From: Adiantum capillus-veneris
Lineage: Eukaryota > Streptophyta > Polypodiopsida > Polypodiales > Pteridaceae
Length of the DNA: 64,000 nucleotides
Reading direction: 5' to 3'
Assembly: GCA_014529385.2 (NCBI GenBank)
Contig: CM043969.1
Span: 36,033,446 to 36,097,445, forward strand
A program made the translations under genes and the position numbers. Shown piece after piece: positions 22,893-35,007 of the stretch; positions within the stretch are counted from its first letter, which is position 1; each line of letters begins with the position of its first letter. Under the pieces are notes generated by a model, which saw nothing but the letters and a program-made list of their open reading frames with translations, was not told where the DNA came from and ran no database searches.

Positions 22893-25800
22893 TGATAGCC
22901 GTTTTTCAGCTCTCCGTAATTGCCATAGTAAGTTATCCCACCCTACCAAAATCACCTAAACACTGTGGCTATTCTTACCTTTTCATTGTACATAGGCGTG
23001 TGTGAGTTAGGGGGCTTTTCCCATATCTTTTTAAAACCCCAACCTAGCTAGTCACTAGGCTAGTTGAGCCAAAAATAAGTAAATAAAATCAAAAAAATAA
23101 AATATATTATGGCCCATTTGTGTGTAAATATTGCATTGTGTATATGATCTAAATTTAAGGATTTTTATATTTATTTTTGTATTTTATTTAAATATTTATA
23201 CTTAAGTGTGTGTTTTATTAAACCTGTGTATGACTTCTTTCATCCTCTTATACCATAAGTGTATTTTTTACCAATGTGTACATACTCTAACCTCATATTT
23301 TTCTTTTATAAAAATCACCCCCACATTTTCACCCTCACCCTCGTGAAAACAAAAAAAATGATTTCTACTTTCTTAGTCATGTTTATTATATTATTTTCAT
23401 CTACTTGCATACCTTTTCCTCTTTCACCCAAAATAATACAAAGAGGGATCATATCATATGATTCCAATATCTTTTCATATCCATAATTTCTTCATTTTTT
23501 ATTTATTTTTACTCATTATTCTAACACCATGTGCTGATTGAGCTAAAATCCATGAATAGTCCATACACTAGTCCCACCATGTATATATTGCTTTATTCAC
23601 CAATAATCCTCCTCCATGCATGAGTAAACGGAAACTTCGATGCTTTGTATTATGATATGACAAAGGAGAGGCTCACTCTTGGATGCATTGTACAAATTCA
23701 ACAAAGGAGGGGGCCACTAAAAGACTTTAGCAGGCATAAAAAACAGGCTTTTTGGTGAGATTTTTGGCACCCATCTCCACTCCGAGTTTGGAGCGGTGGT
23801 CAAAAGAGAAAATGTGAAACAAAATCTGAATAATCACTCCAAAATATTTGGTGATTTTTGGAGCAATCACCGGTGAGCGATGATTTTTTGAGTGGTCCCC
23901 ACTCTGCCCACTTTCCCTCCTTTCCCACTTCCACACACATACACTCATTCCTCTCCATCCCTCACTCAAACCTGAAACTTTCATGGCTTACTTCATCTTC
24001 TTCCCCATTTCCATCTCTCCTTACTCCATAGCTCAAAAGATTATCATCTCTACACACATATAGCTCAATTTCTCTCTCTAGAATCAAATTCATATGACCA
24101 TAACCTCTTCATCCTTTCATAAAAGAGAAAAAATTAGCAAATAAACAATCTCAAGCCCTAAAAAAGGAGAAGTTTGATCATGGTGAATTCAACTTCCCCA
24201 TGCTCACAAGAACTGCACCGACAAAGTTCTACAACCACTTCATTCACTGGAGGAGAAGGTGGAAAATTTCATTTACATCTTGTGGTTTCCACCAAATAGT
24301 GTATATTCTCATTATTCTCTTACTTTTTATCATTGTATAAATCAAATAATACACCTTGAGTACATATGCCATGTAATTTTATCCCATCCTACTAACTTCA
24401 AACTACTAACAATAATTGCTAACCTTTTTCTTTTGTAAATTGCAGCCACTCTACTCTAGCGTGGAGTAGGCAACCTCACACAAAAAATCACTCACCTCTC
24501 TAGAATCTTCTCTATTTCACCTCAATAATTCTCTTCTCTTGAGCCCACATCCATGTGACTCAAGAGACAAGAGAGCCCCACTCTCATAAGAACATATAAA
24601 AAATTTCATAAACAAGGTTTTCTATGAAAATGTTGATTAGTTATTATCCTAATTAGGGCTCTCCTCACCTATAAATAGAGCCCTTACCCCTTTGTAAATG
24701 GCAAGGATCCCTACATTATTTCTCACTACTTTGAGCGTGCCATTCACCATCTTAGTTTTAGGGAGTGAGAGTGAGCTCTCTATGCACCATTACATGTGGT
24801 GTATAGGAAAGCTTCTTTGAGCTAGTTGTAACATTGCAAGGGAGTGAGTGATTCATCACTTCCAATCAAATTTTTACCTACTTTTGCGCATCAATCAATA
24901 AGTTGGGTGTAAATCGCGGGTCAAAACTCTCTTGAGTCTCTCCAATTCATGCTTCGCAACCTCATCTCGTTTGGTTTAAGGTGACGCGTTTTCATTTTGA
25001 GATTCTTTTGGTAGTATCTGCTTATATGTGACTCAAGAGCCCTTGTGTTTGTTTTCGTTGCTTGGGAAAACATTATAAGAGGGTTGTATGTGACTCAAGA
25101 GCTAGTTGTAACATTGCAAGGGAGTGAGTGATTCATAACTTCCAATCAAAGTTGTACCTACTCTTGCGCATCAATCAATAAGTTGGGTGCAAATCGTGGG
25201 TCAAAACTCTCTTGAGTCTCTCCAATTCACGCTTGGCAACCTCATCTCGTTTGGTTTAAGGTGACGCATTTTCATTTTGAGATTCTTTTGGTAGTATCTG
25301 CTTGTATGTGACTCAAGAGCTCTTGTGTTTGTTTTCGTTGCTTGGGAAAACATTATAAGAGGGTTGTATGGTGAGAGGTCTCCTATAACCCTAAGAAAAT
25401 GTGTAGATTGCAACATCATCAAACTTAATCGTGTCTCTTGACTCTCCTCCAAGCTGTTAATACACCCACGTCAATCATTAAAATTGAAGCTAAATTCTTG
25501 CACAAAGATCTCTCTCTTTCTTTTGTGTGTGCGTATGTGTATGTGTGTGTGTTTGGTGTGTGTATTTGTAGCATTTAGATTAGTGATAGTGTACCCTCCC
25601 TTCTCGCTTGTATTGCTAAGGAATTCTCCTCTTTTGCATCCTAGTTCCCTCTCTAAGTAGGTGGTGCCCCTATCTTGTTTGGGTTTGGCTATGGTTTGGT
25701 TGTTGTGTTGTGCTTGTGGTTGCCCCAGCCCCAATTGAGCAGCACGGGACCCTTAAGGGGTGTTTAGAGGTCGCCTCTCTTGTTGCCCGTCCTGGACCGC

Positions 25801-26070
25801 CTCAATTTTGGTGCCCCCATGGAGGAACGGCTTGTGTATGTTTTGTGTAGGCTCAACCTTTAGCATAATCAAGTAGATTGCACGAATCACGAGAATTTTT
25901 ATGATCCTTTTATTCCCATTGCAAGGCAAAAGATGCACATAATTGTTAGTACTAAGTTTCAATTTCAAAGTGTAATTTATAAAATTCTAGGTCCTCTTAG
26001 GTTGGCCAAGATAAACGCTTTAGTAAATCCTTTTATTTTGCCTCTCGTTAGGTACGACCTTAGTTTGGAC
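22893..26070 (+). repeat. gypsy-1 3' LTR with internal duplication
   Basis: It starts TGATAGCC and ends at GTTTGGAC, about 3.18 kb, some 250 bp longer than the 5' LTR. The extra length is a tandem duplication: the block from GAGCTAGTTGTAACATTGC to CATTATAAGAGGGTTGTATG occurs at 24818-25090 and again from 25099. The duplicate joins through GTATGTGACTCAAGAG, a phrase present elsewhere in the LTR. The right end abuts the transposase pseudogene. Confidence 0.9.
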
Positions 26071-27675
26071 CACAAAAGTATGTATGCATAATTCATGATA
26101 AGATGGATCAAAAGAAGACTGCAATTCCTAGTTTACGTGTTGTTCCTAAGGGTGTGGACTCTGGATACAATTTGCAAGTGGCATTGCTAGGTATGATCAC
26201 TCATGGACTTGGAGAAGGTCATTACGGTCACTTTGTTTTGAATGGTTTGTGGCCAGCTGATCCAAATCTTACAATTGGCTCAATTGCTAATTGTTTACAT
26301 AACCTAGAGAGGATAGATAAGCATCCTCTTGGTGATCTAGCAACCAACGGACTACCAAGGAGCTCTATCTCACTACTAAATGCTTTGAACTCAAGGGATG
26401 CTTTGGACTACCACAACTTGAATGACTGAAAAGAGCCCATTGTGTAGACATTAGAAACTACAAAAGAGGAATTGGGGTCATCCTTTTGCAAGTCACTGGA
26501 TAACTTGCTACTACAAGTAGATAATTATGCTAGGGAGAACAAAAATAGATACTTCTTTGCCTATTTGTCCATGCTTGTTGCAAGGGGCATTTTCAAAACC
26601 ATTCAACTAGGATTTTTGATGGTTGGGCATACACATGAGTACATAGATGCAATGTTTAGTAAGTTTTCAGAGAAGTTGAGAGCTACACAAACTTATACTT
26701 TGCCTCATTTGATGGATACACTAAATAATAGCTCATCTTCATCTCCAGTTCCATTTATGCTCACAAAGGTCCCTGATTTTAAGCAATATTGTGTTGTGAT
26801 GGATAAGACATACTTGTTGGCCATTCCAAACCTCTCCAATTTAGGTTTCTTATTCAAGATGAGACACCCATGATGCAATATAAGACACATGTAGGTGTAT
26901 CAAATTGGAGTGGAAGTATTCGCCTTTGGAAAACTGACATAAAAGGAAATCCAATGTTACCATATGGAGATCCACCTTTGGTACCAATGGCAGAGTATGT
27001 CAAGGCCCATGAAGAAGTGATTTCAGGGTTGAGTAATTACATTACTTTTTGGCAAAATTTAGGAAATGGTTCAAGTGTGCCACGATATTGTAGGCACGTG
27101 ATAGATTACTCGACTAAGGTAATTGACAATCTTGGAAGAGCAATCATATCAAAGGGAGTCTTGTACAAAAATTTTGGCCAAAAATGCAAGAATCTCGTCA
27201 CGAACAATGCACCAAAATGATCTTACAACAAGGAGCCGAAAGATTCCTAGGTCTTGAAGAGCTAAATGATCATTTCTTGAAGACCAAGGGAAGAGTTTGA
27301 GCCTCTATCTGATGTGCACCAAGGTGACTTTGTTATGCTACTTTAGAGTGACATGGATATCTATCCAGTTTGTCTTGCAATTGCTTTATCAAACATTGAC
27401 AATGAGCCTACATCACCAAACTAGAGAAAAGTTTTGATTCAATATTGGGCACCTTGTGCATGAAAGAGTGGGATGACATATATTCAAGCTTACACTAATC
27501 GTTAAAAGGGTTTCTTGGATGTCAACTATAAGGACCTACAAGTGTGGGAATTTTTAGATGTGATTGTTTGGTCTTGGAGACCCAAAAAAGAAGGTCCATT
27601 TTCAAGGATTAAGATCCAAGAAAGGCATGCTCTAAAAGCTTAAACTGGCCTTGCTCGTGCACATCATCAACCACG
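26071..27675 (+). pseudogene. DUF7869-like transposase, C-terminal part, decayed (copy 1)
   Basis: It starts abruptly in the middle of the gene at the gypsy LTR junction and matches the transposase at 51584-53782 for its last ~530 residues. Open pieces lie at 26103-26429, 26472-26873 and 26870-27220; stops and frame changes separate them. Residues conserved in copy 2 are changed here: QVDNYARENKN (Cys to Tyr) and HTHEYID (Asp to Tyr). The 5' part (about 1.6 kb by comparison with copy 2) is missing. Inactive. Confidence 0.88.
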
Positions 27676-28008
27676 CGTGGATCAAAGTTTGGACATGGCA
27701 TCCAATTTGGAGTAGATTATATGGAGCTTCTATTGTTACTATAATGGTTGTAAACAAGAGCGTTGATTGTAGTGATCTTTCTTTCTTTTATTTCATTACT
27801 AGTATTTATTCAAATTCATGCTTTGTGCATCCTCAAATTTTAGTGTTTATGAACACCACAATTCTTTAAGATTTCACTCTACCCCATCAGCAAGTATATC
27901 AACATTTTTCCCACTTTAAATGGAAAATTACCAAATTACATGAATTTAGTCAATTTGGAGATTCCCATAATGAGGGATTTTTTACCCTAATACCTAATAT
28001 GGTCTTAC
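27676..28008 (+). other. 3' tail and right terminus of composite copy 1
   Basis: Non-coding sequence that matches 51254-51583 (reverse strand) up to TACCTAATATGGTCTTAC, after which the two copies diverge completely (TACCTCAAAAG here, AATCTTTTG there). This defines the shared terminus. A conserved imperfect palindrome (TTTTTCCCACTTTAAATGG, 27905-27927) lies about 85 bp inside it. Confidence 0.75.
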
Positions 28009-31000
28009 TACCTCAAAAGAGATAATACATCAATTGGTTTTAAATCAATAAAATGTTCAATCACCAAGCGAACGATAAATAACATGAAATATGATGTTCA
28101 ACATGGTCTGTTCTGCACTTGAGCCCTTACATAAAAATGACTTTCACTTCATCAAAAGTCAAGTCATGATCAAGTTGCCTTTCAATGATAACCCTCCCAC
28201 TCTCAACCAACCACCTCACCAAATTCATTCTCATTTCCTCCAAACTCAAACCTGTCTTTTGCTCAAAAAGCTCTTCCCTTTTATTCTTGTAGTAACTAGC
28301 TTCTAAAAATAGATACCTATCTTCAATTGTCTGAAGGTCAAAGTATTTAAGAAGAATAGTCTCCTCCTCCACCACATTTAAAGATGAAACCTATATAAAC
28401 ACATAACTTACTACTATAAACAAAGGGTTTTATTAAAACACATTTTCTATAGAAGATAACAAAAGAACTAAATATAAAAGAGATGAGAAATATTTCATCA
28501 AAATTTGAAACATACACATTCGATATGTCACCTGCAACGCATTTCTCATCCTAAAAAATTCAGTAGGAAGAGCTTAGTATTAACAAATTTGGATTATGTC
28601 TTACACATGTAAAGTTAACTTTTAATATTGCCTTTGTTTTCTTTTTTAAGTTCTTGGACGATTCTTTTCCAAGCTTAGTAGAAATAGACTCTTTAAACTT
28701 TGCACCAATCTGCTCAATAGTCCCACGAACAAATTATATAATCCTCTTGAAGAACTTTAACAAAAACTTAATACATCGAGTACAAATCAATGAAAAAATA
28801 TTTAAAAGTTTACTGAAGTAGAGATTGTCACCTTTCTCTCTCTAGTACTTTTTCCTAAAGCCTCATGATTATTTACTTGACATGATGATGAAATAGAATC
28901 CAAAGTCTCATATCCCAACTAATGTAAACAAAACTATATAAAACATATATGAGAATCTTTTAGTGTAAATACAAAACTCATATGCCATTAGTGGCATTAC
29001 CTTCAATGGCATGTCACTCAAAAGACTTTCTCTTTGCTCTTGCATGGCTTTGACTCTTTTCACAATGCCACTTGATATTAACAATGCTTCAAAAGATGGA
29101 AAAGATCCATCCACATTATCTGAACTAAGGTCTTCAAACTGAAATTTCTATAGAAAATGAAAAAAAGTACACAAAAAGCTTTTTTTTTATGATCGCTTAG
29201 TTTATATGTATCTATATTACTTGGGATAAAGCATCTACCTGCTCTTGCAATGAATATTCCATATTTTTGGTTTTCTTCCACCTAGAGAGTAATTAATGGA
29301 AAAACCATTTCATAAGACTTCAATTTTAAACTTAGGAATATAAAAGCATTCAATTTTGTTTATAATTCTTGTAGACACTCAATTCATGAGGTTATGAAAA
29401 GACTCACCATTTTCAATGAGCCAGTTAATCCCCATGTGGCCTCTGCTTGATTTGTGTTGCCAATGGCATGCAATCCACATGAGTCTCCTCTCTCACATCA
29501 TCACATAAGTTTGGGTTTATGTCTACTAGATCGATTCTAGACACCTATACATACACATAAGTAAGTAAACACATGGCATATACATCTAACATAAGAAAGA
29601 AAGGTAAAAATATAAGTAATAGTACCACCATTTTCTTTGTTTGAAGTGCGGTGTGCCTTGAAAAGTAAGATGAGGTTAGTTAATTTCTTTCATAAGACCC
29701 CTATGAAGCCAAATATCTTTATGCTTACAAAATATATACACACTTACATCATTTGTAGTCTAATTCTAATCATATTTTTCTTGTGATTGTGCATAGGTCA
29801 GCACAAAGTGATAAGTGTGTGTCTCCTTCCATTGATAAGTTGCTTGTCTAAACCAAACCTCAAAGGTGCTAATTCATCGATCTTAGTTGAAATAAGATCG
29901 TGATTTTTTTTGTTGCTCAAGGAGGTTGTGGTGCAAATCGTCCACAAAAGGATAGTTTTAGACCCTCCTCTAACCATTCTATAGTTGTCTAAAAGCACTC
30001 TATGTTGCTCGTCGAAGTACTTTTCCAAAAGCATCTTTCCATACATTCTAGTTGGCTCTCTTAACTTTGGTTCGGGTGGGCAAAAATGGTCGTCGTATGA
30101 AGGGATAGGACATCATTCTCGGTCATCTAAACTTTGAATTCACAAAGAATTGACACCACTTAAATACTATCAAAAGACATCTAGGCTTTGTGATAAACAC
30201 ATGTAGAATATGAATACAAAGTAAAAAATAGACACCACTTTAAACTTTTAATAAAATAACACGTCTCGAAAATGATTCATGAAAATTGAAAAAAAGTAAC
30301 ATACAAGCATAGCTTCTACATAGAGCAAGAGATAAATAATTTCCATTTTAATGCATATGAGGCCTGCTGCCACATGCATGGTAGGAACTTCACTTTTTCA
30401 TCCTAGTCTATAACTCTTCTTTGGTTTAAAATTTTCCACCCTTGGACTACTGATGAGCAAGTTGATATAATCTTTCAATCCTCATCTTCAGTAGTCATTC
30501 TCCATTGGGCATAGATGCTATTCATTGCTTGAAGTTTTGTTAGCCGTACTCGCTTTAAAGTAGAGTCTACCTCTCGAACAACATCATATGCTAGTTGACA
30601 AGCGGCACATTATTCATCCACAAAATCTCTGACTTGGACTATGTCCTTCATCAAGCCATGGAGGTACACATCCACCACATCAAGCACTCAATAGGAACCT
30701 ACAAATTCCTAGATCTTTAGTCTCATAGGCAATAATACAATTTTGAAACCTCCACGGAATAATCTTGTGTAGTAGTGAATTGACTTTTCTTAAACAATCC
30801 CAAGATAAAGGCATAGGGATGACTTGAAGTATGCTCAATTCGGTGATTGGATCCACATTCAACTTCTCAACATCTTCTTCAACAAAGATTGACTATCTAT
30901 AATAATCTGCACCAAAAAATAATAGAATTTCTTTCTAGGATTGCAAAGTAAAGAAGCATCTAATTCATGCTTTCCACTCACCTACAAAAGTTGCATTCTC

Positions 31001-31336
31001 TTGATATTTATGAGATCTCACCACAACTGTATCTCCTACACTAAATACTTCCCCTTTGAATAGAAACTTCTTGTGTTGTAACACTTTAGCAGCATCAAAT
31101 GCATACTAACTCATAAATCATTGCTCCTCACTTGATGGCAATCTCTAGTTTTTTCTTCATGGATCGATGATGATGCCTTTCTCATGAATGGATTCCCCAC
31201 ATTGATAGTCACATATGTATGCTAAGTGAGTAGTCCAAAACTCCTTTGCCTTAATGCTGGATGATACTCTCACGGTTCCATTTTTGTGCCATTGTTGATA
31301 ATGCAGAATATTGCCCTCATCTATTCTGTGTCCTTG

Positions 31337-32038
31337 TGAAAGGCATAGAGAACTTGAACATGTACACGAACCCTTCAAAATTTGAGTCAAATTAGGTGGC
31401 CTTGGGTGCCTAAGGTATGAAAATACCTTCAAAGTGAGCCATGGCGATGATGAGCGAGCATAGAATGTAGAAGTTGATGCAACTCCCGATACAAAGGTCC
31501 AGTGCGAGTGCAAGTGAAACGGGAGTTGATTCCTGTTGTTGCCGTGTGACCCTAACGAGCTCGTCTTCCAACTCTTTTGATGTAGCCGACTTTGTACTTC
31601 TCCTCCCACTGAACGGGCCTGCCCACGTGCCTTTGACCCCGTTGTGGTTTTGACTCCCCTACCTAGCAAGAGCTTCTACACACGCAGTGTGCCTCGACCC
31701 AACCCTCTTGCTTTGCCGCCTTGCACACCACGGCTTGCACTCACATGCAAGACCATGCATGTTATTCTACTAAAAACAAAGGAGAGAGAGAAGACTCCAA
31801 AGCAAGAGATAGGCCATGCCTCATACTAAATTCTAGAGAGAGAGTCCTTCCCCCTCTTTCATAGCTCTCCTCTCCCCTGAGCTCTGATACCAGTGAAAGG
31901 CATAGGGAACTGGAACATGCTAATCTCCACCCAGTCATGCTCTATATATAGGCCCTAGACCTGCTAAACATAGAGACCCCCTTTACTGCATGTCCGTCCT
32001 GGCCCTTGGCCCTGCCTGGTCCTACCCTTGGCATGACA
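31337..32038 (-). mobile_element. 702-bp mini LTR element with one full LTR and a 26-bp LTR stub
   Basis: It is flanked by a perfect 5-bp duplication CCTTG (31332-31336 and 32039-32043) and has TG...CA ends. In element orientation (minus) the 5' LTR is 32038-31894 (145 bp, with CTATATATAG as a TATA-like box), followed by the tRNA-Met primer site at 31892-31881 (TGGTATCAGAGC). The other end carries only the last ~26 bp of the LTR (31337-31362). The ~520-bp interior has no retrotransposon gene. It sits inside the Tnp2-like pseudogene. Confidence 0.82.
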
Positions 32039-32280
32039 CCTTGGGATGCCATGATTACAAAGTGGAGCTCTCCAAGTAATATTTGATAAGGAAGAAGTCT
32101 ATCCTTAATATTTTTAATTTGGGATAAGACCCATGCAAGAAGCTTTCTCTTATGGAAGTTTGTAAAGGAGATTTTGCTCTCTTTGTTGTTCGACTTGATG
32201 TTGACATATGTAGAGACAAGGCGTTCATGTATAAATCACCAGACATCATAGCAATTTTCATGGAGAATGACATCATCTAG

Positions 32281-32744
32281 CATTAGGCAAAATTTGGACT
32301 CACAAAGGGGCCCTTTAAGGAGTTTGACTTTACCTCTCTCTACCAAAATGGGTGAATGGATAAATTTTTGCAAACAAACTCCAAAGTTGGCGGAGGTTCG
32401 ACAGCAGTTAGAATTTCCTCTTCAATCTCTATTTGTGCTGATATATAGCACGCCATGAGATTCCTCATATTTTAGAAGATTCTTTTCTTTTATTCACCTA
32501 TGAAGTGACAAAGTTGTCAGAATCTAAGTGAATAAAAGAAAAGAATCTTCTAAAATATGAGGAATCTCATGGCGTGCTATATATAAGCACAAATAGAGAT
32601 TGAAGAGGAAATTCTAACTGCTGTCGAACCTCCGCCAACTTTGGAGTTTGTTTGCAAAAATTTATCCATTCACCCATTTTGGTAGAGAGAGGTAAAGTCA
32701 AACTCCTTAAAGGGCCCCTTTGTGAGTCCAAATTTTGCCTAATG
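32281..32744. repeat. foldback element, 217-bp near-perfect arms
   Basis: The left arm 32281-32497 and right arm 32528-32744 are inverted copies with only about one mismatch seen (GCTGATATA versus GCTTATATA), around a 30-base loop. The ends are CATTAGGC / GCCTAATG. It interrupts a Tnp2-like exon between VVERF and LDDVILHENC. No clear target duplication was found. Such arms would form a long hairpin RNA if transcribed. The two mirrored short ORFs are just the same arm read from both sides. Confidence 0.93.
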
Positions 32745-33403
32745 AATCTCTCCACTACCTTTACAATAAAATACATCTTAAGTTATAATTACCTCAAAGA
32801 GCATATGACTTAGAGAAGTTGGTTTGTAGAGACACAAAGAAGTAGTACCTGCTACATGCTCGAGTGGTGAAGAGTTTGCAACCTATGACTCTTCACTCAT
32901 TACTCTAAGAGATGCAAGAAGGGTTTGTGCCACATTTTATAGCCTCCTTAGACCACCCACGGTCTCTGGTATAGTTAAAAAAGATGTGGGCAACATCAAT
33001 CAACAAGAGTCCCAAGCCTTCCACTGTTTTTGGAAAACCCTTCAACTCAAGCAAGACAAATGGAAGGCACCATTGAATAAATTTTTGGTTCTCTTCTACC
33101 TTGTAGCTTTTGTGATACTTGATTGGGTTTCTAGGCCAGTGCCCATGGCGTATTGTTGATGGAGCACAACTTAGGGATCCTACTGATATCTCATCAATCT
33201 TGCGCTTCATGTCTTGAGTTCTTCATAAGCAATTATATATACTTTTGAAAAACATTCAATGAGAGAATGTGCATTGTACTGTCATAGACCAGTCAAAGCC
33301 ATAAAGCTCGTATAATCTCCATAAGCTTGATTTTCCACTCAAACCCACACTCTTTAGGATCTCTTCACGCTGAGTTTCAGTAGTTACTCTAATGGATTTA
33401 GAC

Positions 33404-33647
33404 AATGGATTGAGACAATGCAACATGCATTTCATCTATACTTCTCTTTGGAGTTGGATACTCTAATGGATTGAGACAATGCAAGATGCATTTCATCTAT
33501 ACTTCTCTTTGGAGTTGGATACTCTAATGGATTGAGACAATGCAACATGCATTTCATCTATACTTCTCTTTGGAGTTGGATACTCTAATGGATTGAGACA
33601 ATGCAACATGCATTTCATCTATACTTCTCTTTGGAGGTGGATAACGA
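33404..33647. repeat. 61-bp minisatellite, four units
   Basis: The unit TGGATTGAGACAATGCAACA... ending CTCTTTGGAGTTGGATACTC repeats with TTGAGACAATG ending at 33420, 33481, 33542 and 33603. Units are almost identical, so the expansion is recent. It lies within the Tnp2-like pseudogene. Confidence 0.95.
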
Positions 33648-34893
33648 TATTGGAAGCAATTTCTGTCATAGAGATATCTCCCTTGAAAGCTTGATCTTGA
33701 TGAATAAAAAGTGGAAGATGCCTTGTCCCAGCAACAAAAGTGTTATCCACCATCCTTAAATAGCCCAATCTTGCACTGACCAGGGTGGTTACCGGTGACC
33801 ATCATTACCATTGCACGCAGCCTGATGACCATTGAGGAGGCCAATGTCGCATCAATTGCGTGAGAAGGACAATTGAAATTAACTTGAAATCAATCTACAT
33901 ATAATTTCTCTAGCTCCCTCACTAGTGGCTCCAAAAATACATGAAAAAGATCTCGAGAGGCTCCAATAATCTTCTTGCAATTGAAAGGGATAAATAAAAT
34001 CGGTATAGGTTGTAAAATAGAGTTCTTTCCAAAGTTCAAAACTCTAATTTCCACAACGCCAAATTTTTTTGTGTCATCTTTTATGATTAAAAACCATCCC
34101 AAATGAAGCAATAGTGCAAAGTTTGAGGATATCCCTAACAATCATAATTTAAAAGGGGCCAATCAAGATACAAAAGTATAAACAAAATAAACAAAAATAA
34201 GCAAGAAGCTAGTGCTTTGAGAGAAGGGAGATACCTTGAGGGTCTTCTTGGGGTGCTTGATCAATCTACGACACACCTTGCATGTAAAAGCATACATTTG
34301 TTGATTCTCATTCCAATTCAAGGATAAATCCTCAGAAGCATATGCTGGTGGCCATGCCTTGTAAGAGTGTCTACATGTTTCACAAATGAAGGGGAGCTAA
34401 AAAGTTGAAGCTGGGCTCCAAAAATCCTGAAGATCCTTACACTCTGCACCATCCCAAAATTCATCAACAACTAGAGATAAATATGTGCTTGACTGATTCA
34501 ACCATCTGTCCTTGTGACGCCACATACACAAGATGTCATGGCACACGGTACGAGAAGAATATATAAGCTCTAATTGCTTTTGAATAGGAATATAGTCAAA
34601 GAAAATCTTTTGTTTTTGTGGCAAAGCACACATTGTGCATCTTTCACAACATCAAAGAAAATCTCTTTTCAGTTTTCTACCCTTGTGTCCTTCAGGCTAT
34701 TGGCATAAGCACAACACAACATTTCCCACATACTTATCCTTTTTTATTGGGTCGTACAAAATAGGACTGTGAGTATCATATTGCAGTTGCCCAATCCGGT
34801 ACAGATCTGCAATCGACTTAAACTTCAAAGTGCCATAACTTCTTCACCGTGGCTCCAATCAACGAGCCGTAAAGACAGGCCAGTAGAGCACTT

Positions 34894-35007
34894 TGTTGAG
34901 CTTATATGTGAAGCTACTCAATATATGGCTTCTCTATATATAGAGGGGACCTGGGTGCCATATATAGAGAAGCCATATATTGAGTAGCTTCACATATAAG
35001 CTCAACA
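34894..35007. mobile_element. 114-bp hairpin with TG...CA ends and 5-bp target duplication
   Basis: Perfect inverted repeats (34895-34941 and 34960-35006) around an 18-base loop. The ends are TGTTGAG and CTCAACA, as in LTRs. CACTT flanks it on both sides (34889-34893 and 35008-35012). This is the footprint of an integrase-type insertion of a molecule made of two inverted LTR ends. Its last bases (TTCACATATAAGCTCAACA) also occur at 44492-44510 in the foldback copia derivative. Confidence 0.8.

Larger units (their letters stand above)
14362..26070 (+). mobile_element. Ty3/gypsy LTR retrotransposon (gypsy-1), complete but inactive
   Basis: The order is 5' LTR, gag, protease, reverse transcriptase, RNase H, integrase, polypurine tract, 3' LTR. 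This is the Ty3/gypsy order. Reading frames carry stops at 18640-18642, 19144-19146, 19198-19200 and 20332-20334, a frame change near the A-run at 21877-21888, and a MITE in RNase H. The two LTRs differ at several percent of sites by eye, so the insertion is not recent. No target duplication is present: the left flank is array A', and the right flank is the middle of the transposase pseudogene. Confidence 0.93.
3961..28008 (+). mobile_element. large composite DNA transposon, copy 1 (invaded by a gypsy element)
   Basis: In order: core-motif array A (3961-10150), AT-rich flank with GGCGGGA-type boxes, a lone core motif, a splice-donor-like site (10596), a (GA)n tract (10850), a spacer, array B (11960-13060), more array A (13190-14361), a nested gypsy element (14362-26070), a decayed DUF7869-like transposase (26071-27675), and a tail ending GGTCTTAC at 28008. 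The same order occurs inverted at 51254-64000, and the last ~360 bp plus the gene are clearly homologous. The left terminus is not identified. The family assignment is an inference from layout plus homology. Confidence 0.65.
28009..34760 (-). pseudogene. Tnp2-like transposase gene, multi-exon, decayed
   Basis: Exon-like pieces read on the minus strand. 34633-34397 has FFDYIPIQKQLELIYSS, CHDILCMWRHKDRWL and VVDEFWDGAECKDL, resembling the N-terminal core of Tnp2-family transposases. 34365-34230 ends at a GT donor after KHPKKTLK. 34141-33760 has EPLVRELEKLYVD and RLRAMVMMVTG. 33228-32905 has RHGHWPRNPIKYHKSYK and GLLLIDVAHIFFNYTRD. 32290-32050 and 31330-31157 (ILHYQQWHKNGTVRVSSS) follow, then pieces at 30862, 30046, 29281, 29114 and 28375. 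Introns, stops and three insertions break it. The superfamily (CACTA-like) is inferred from these motifs only. Confidence 0.6.
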
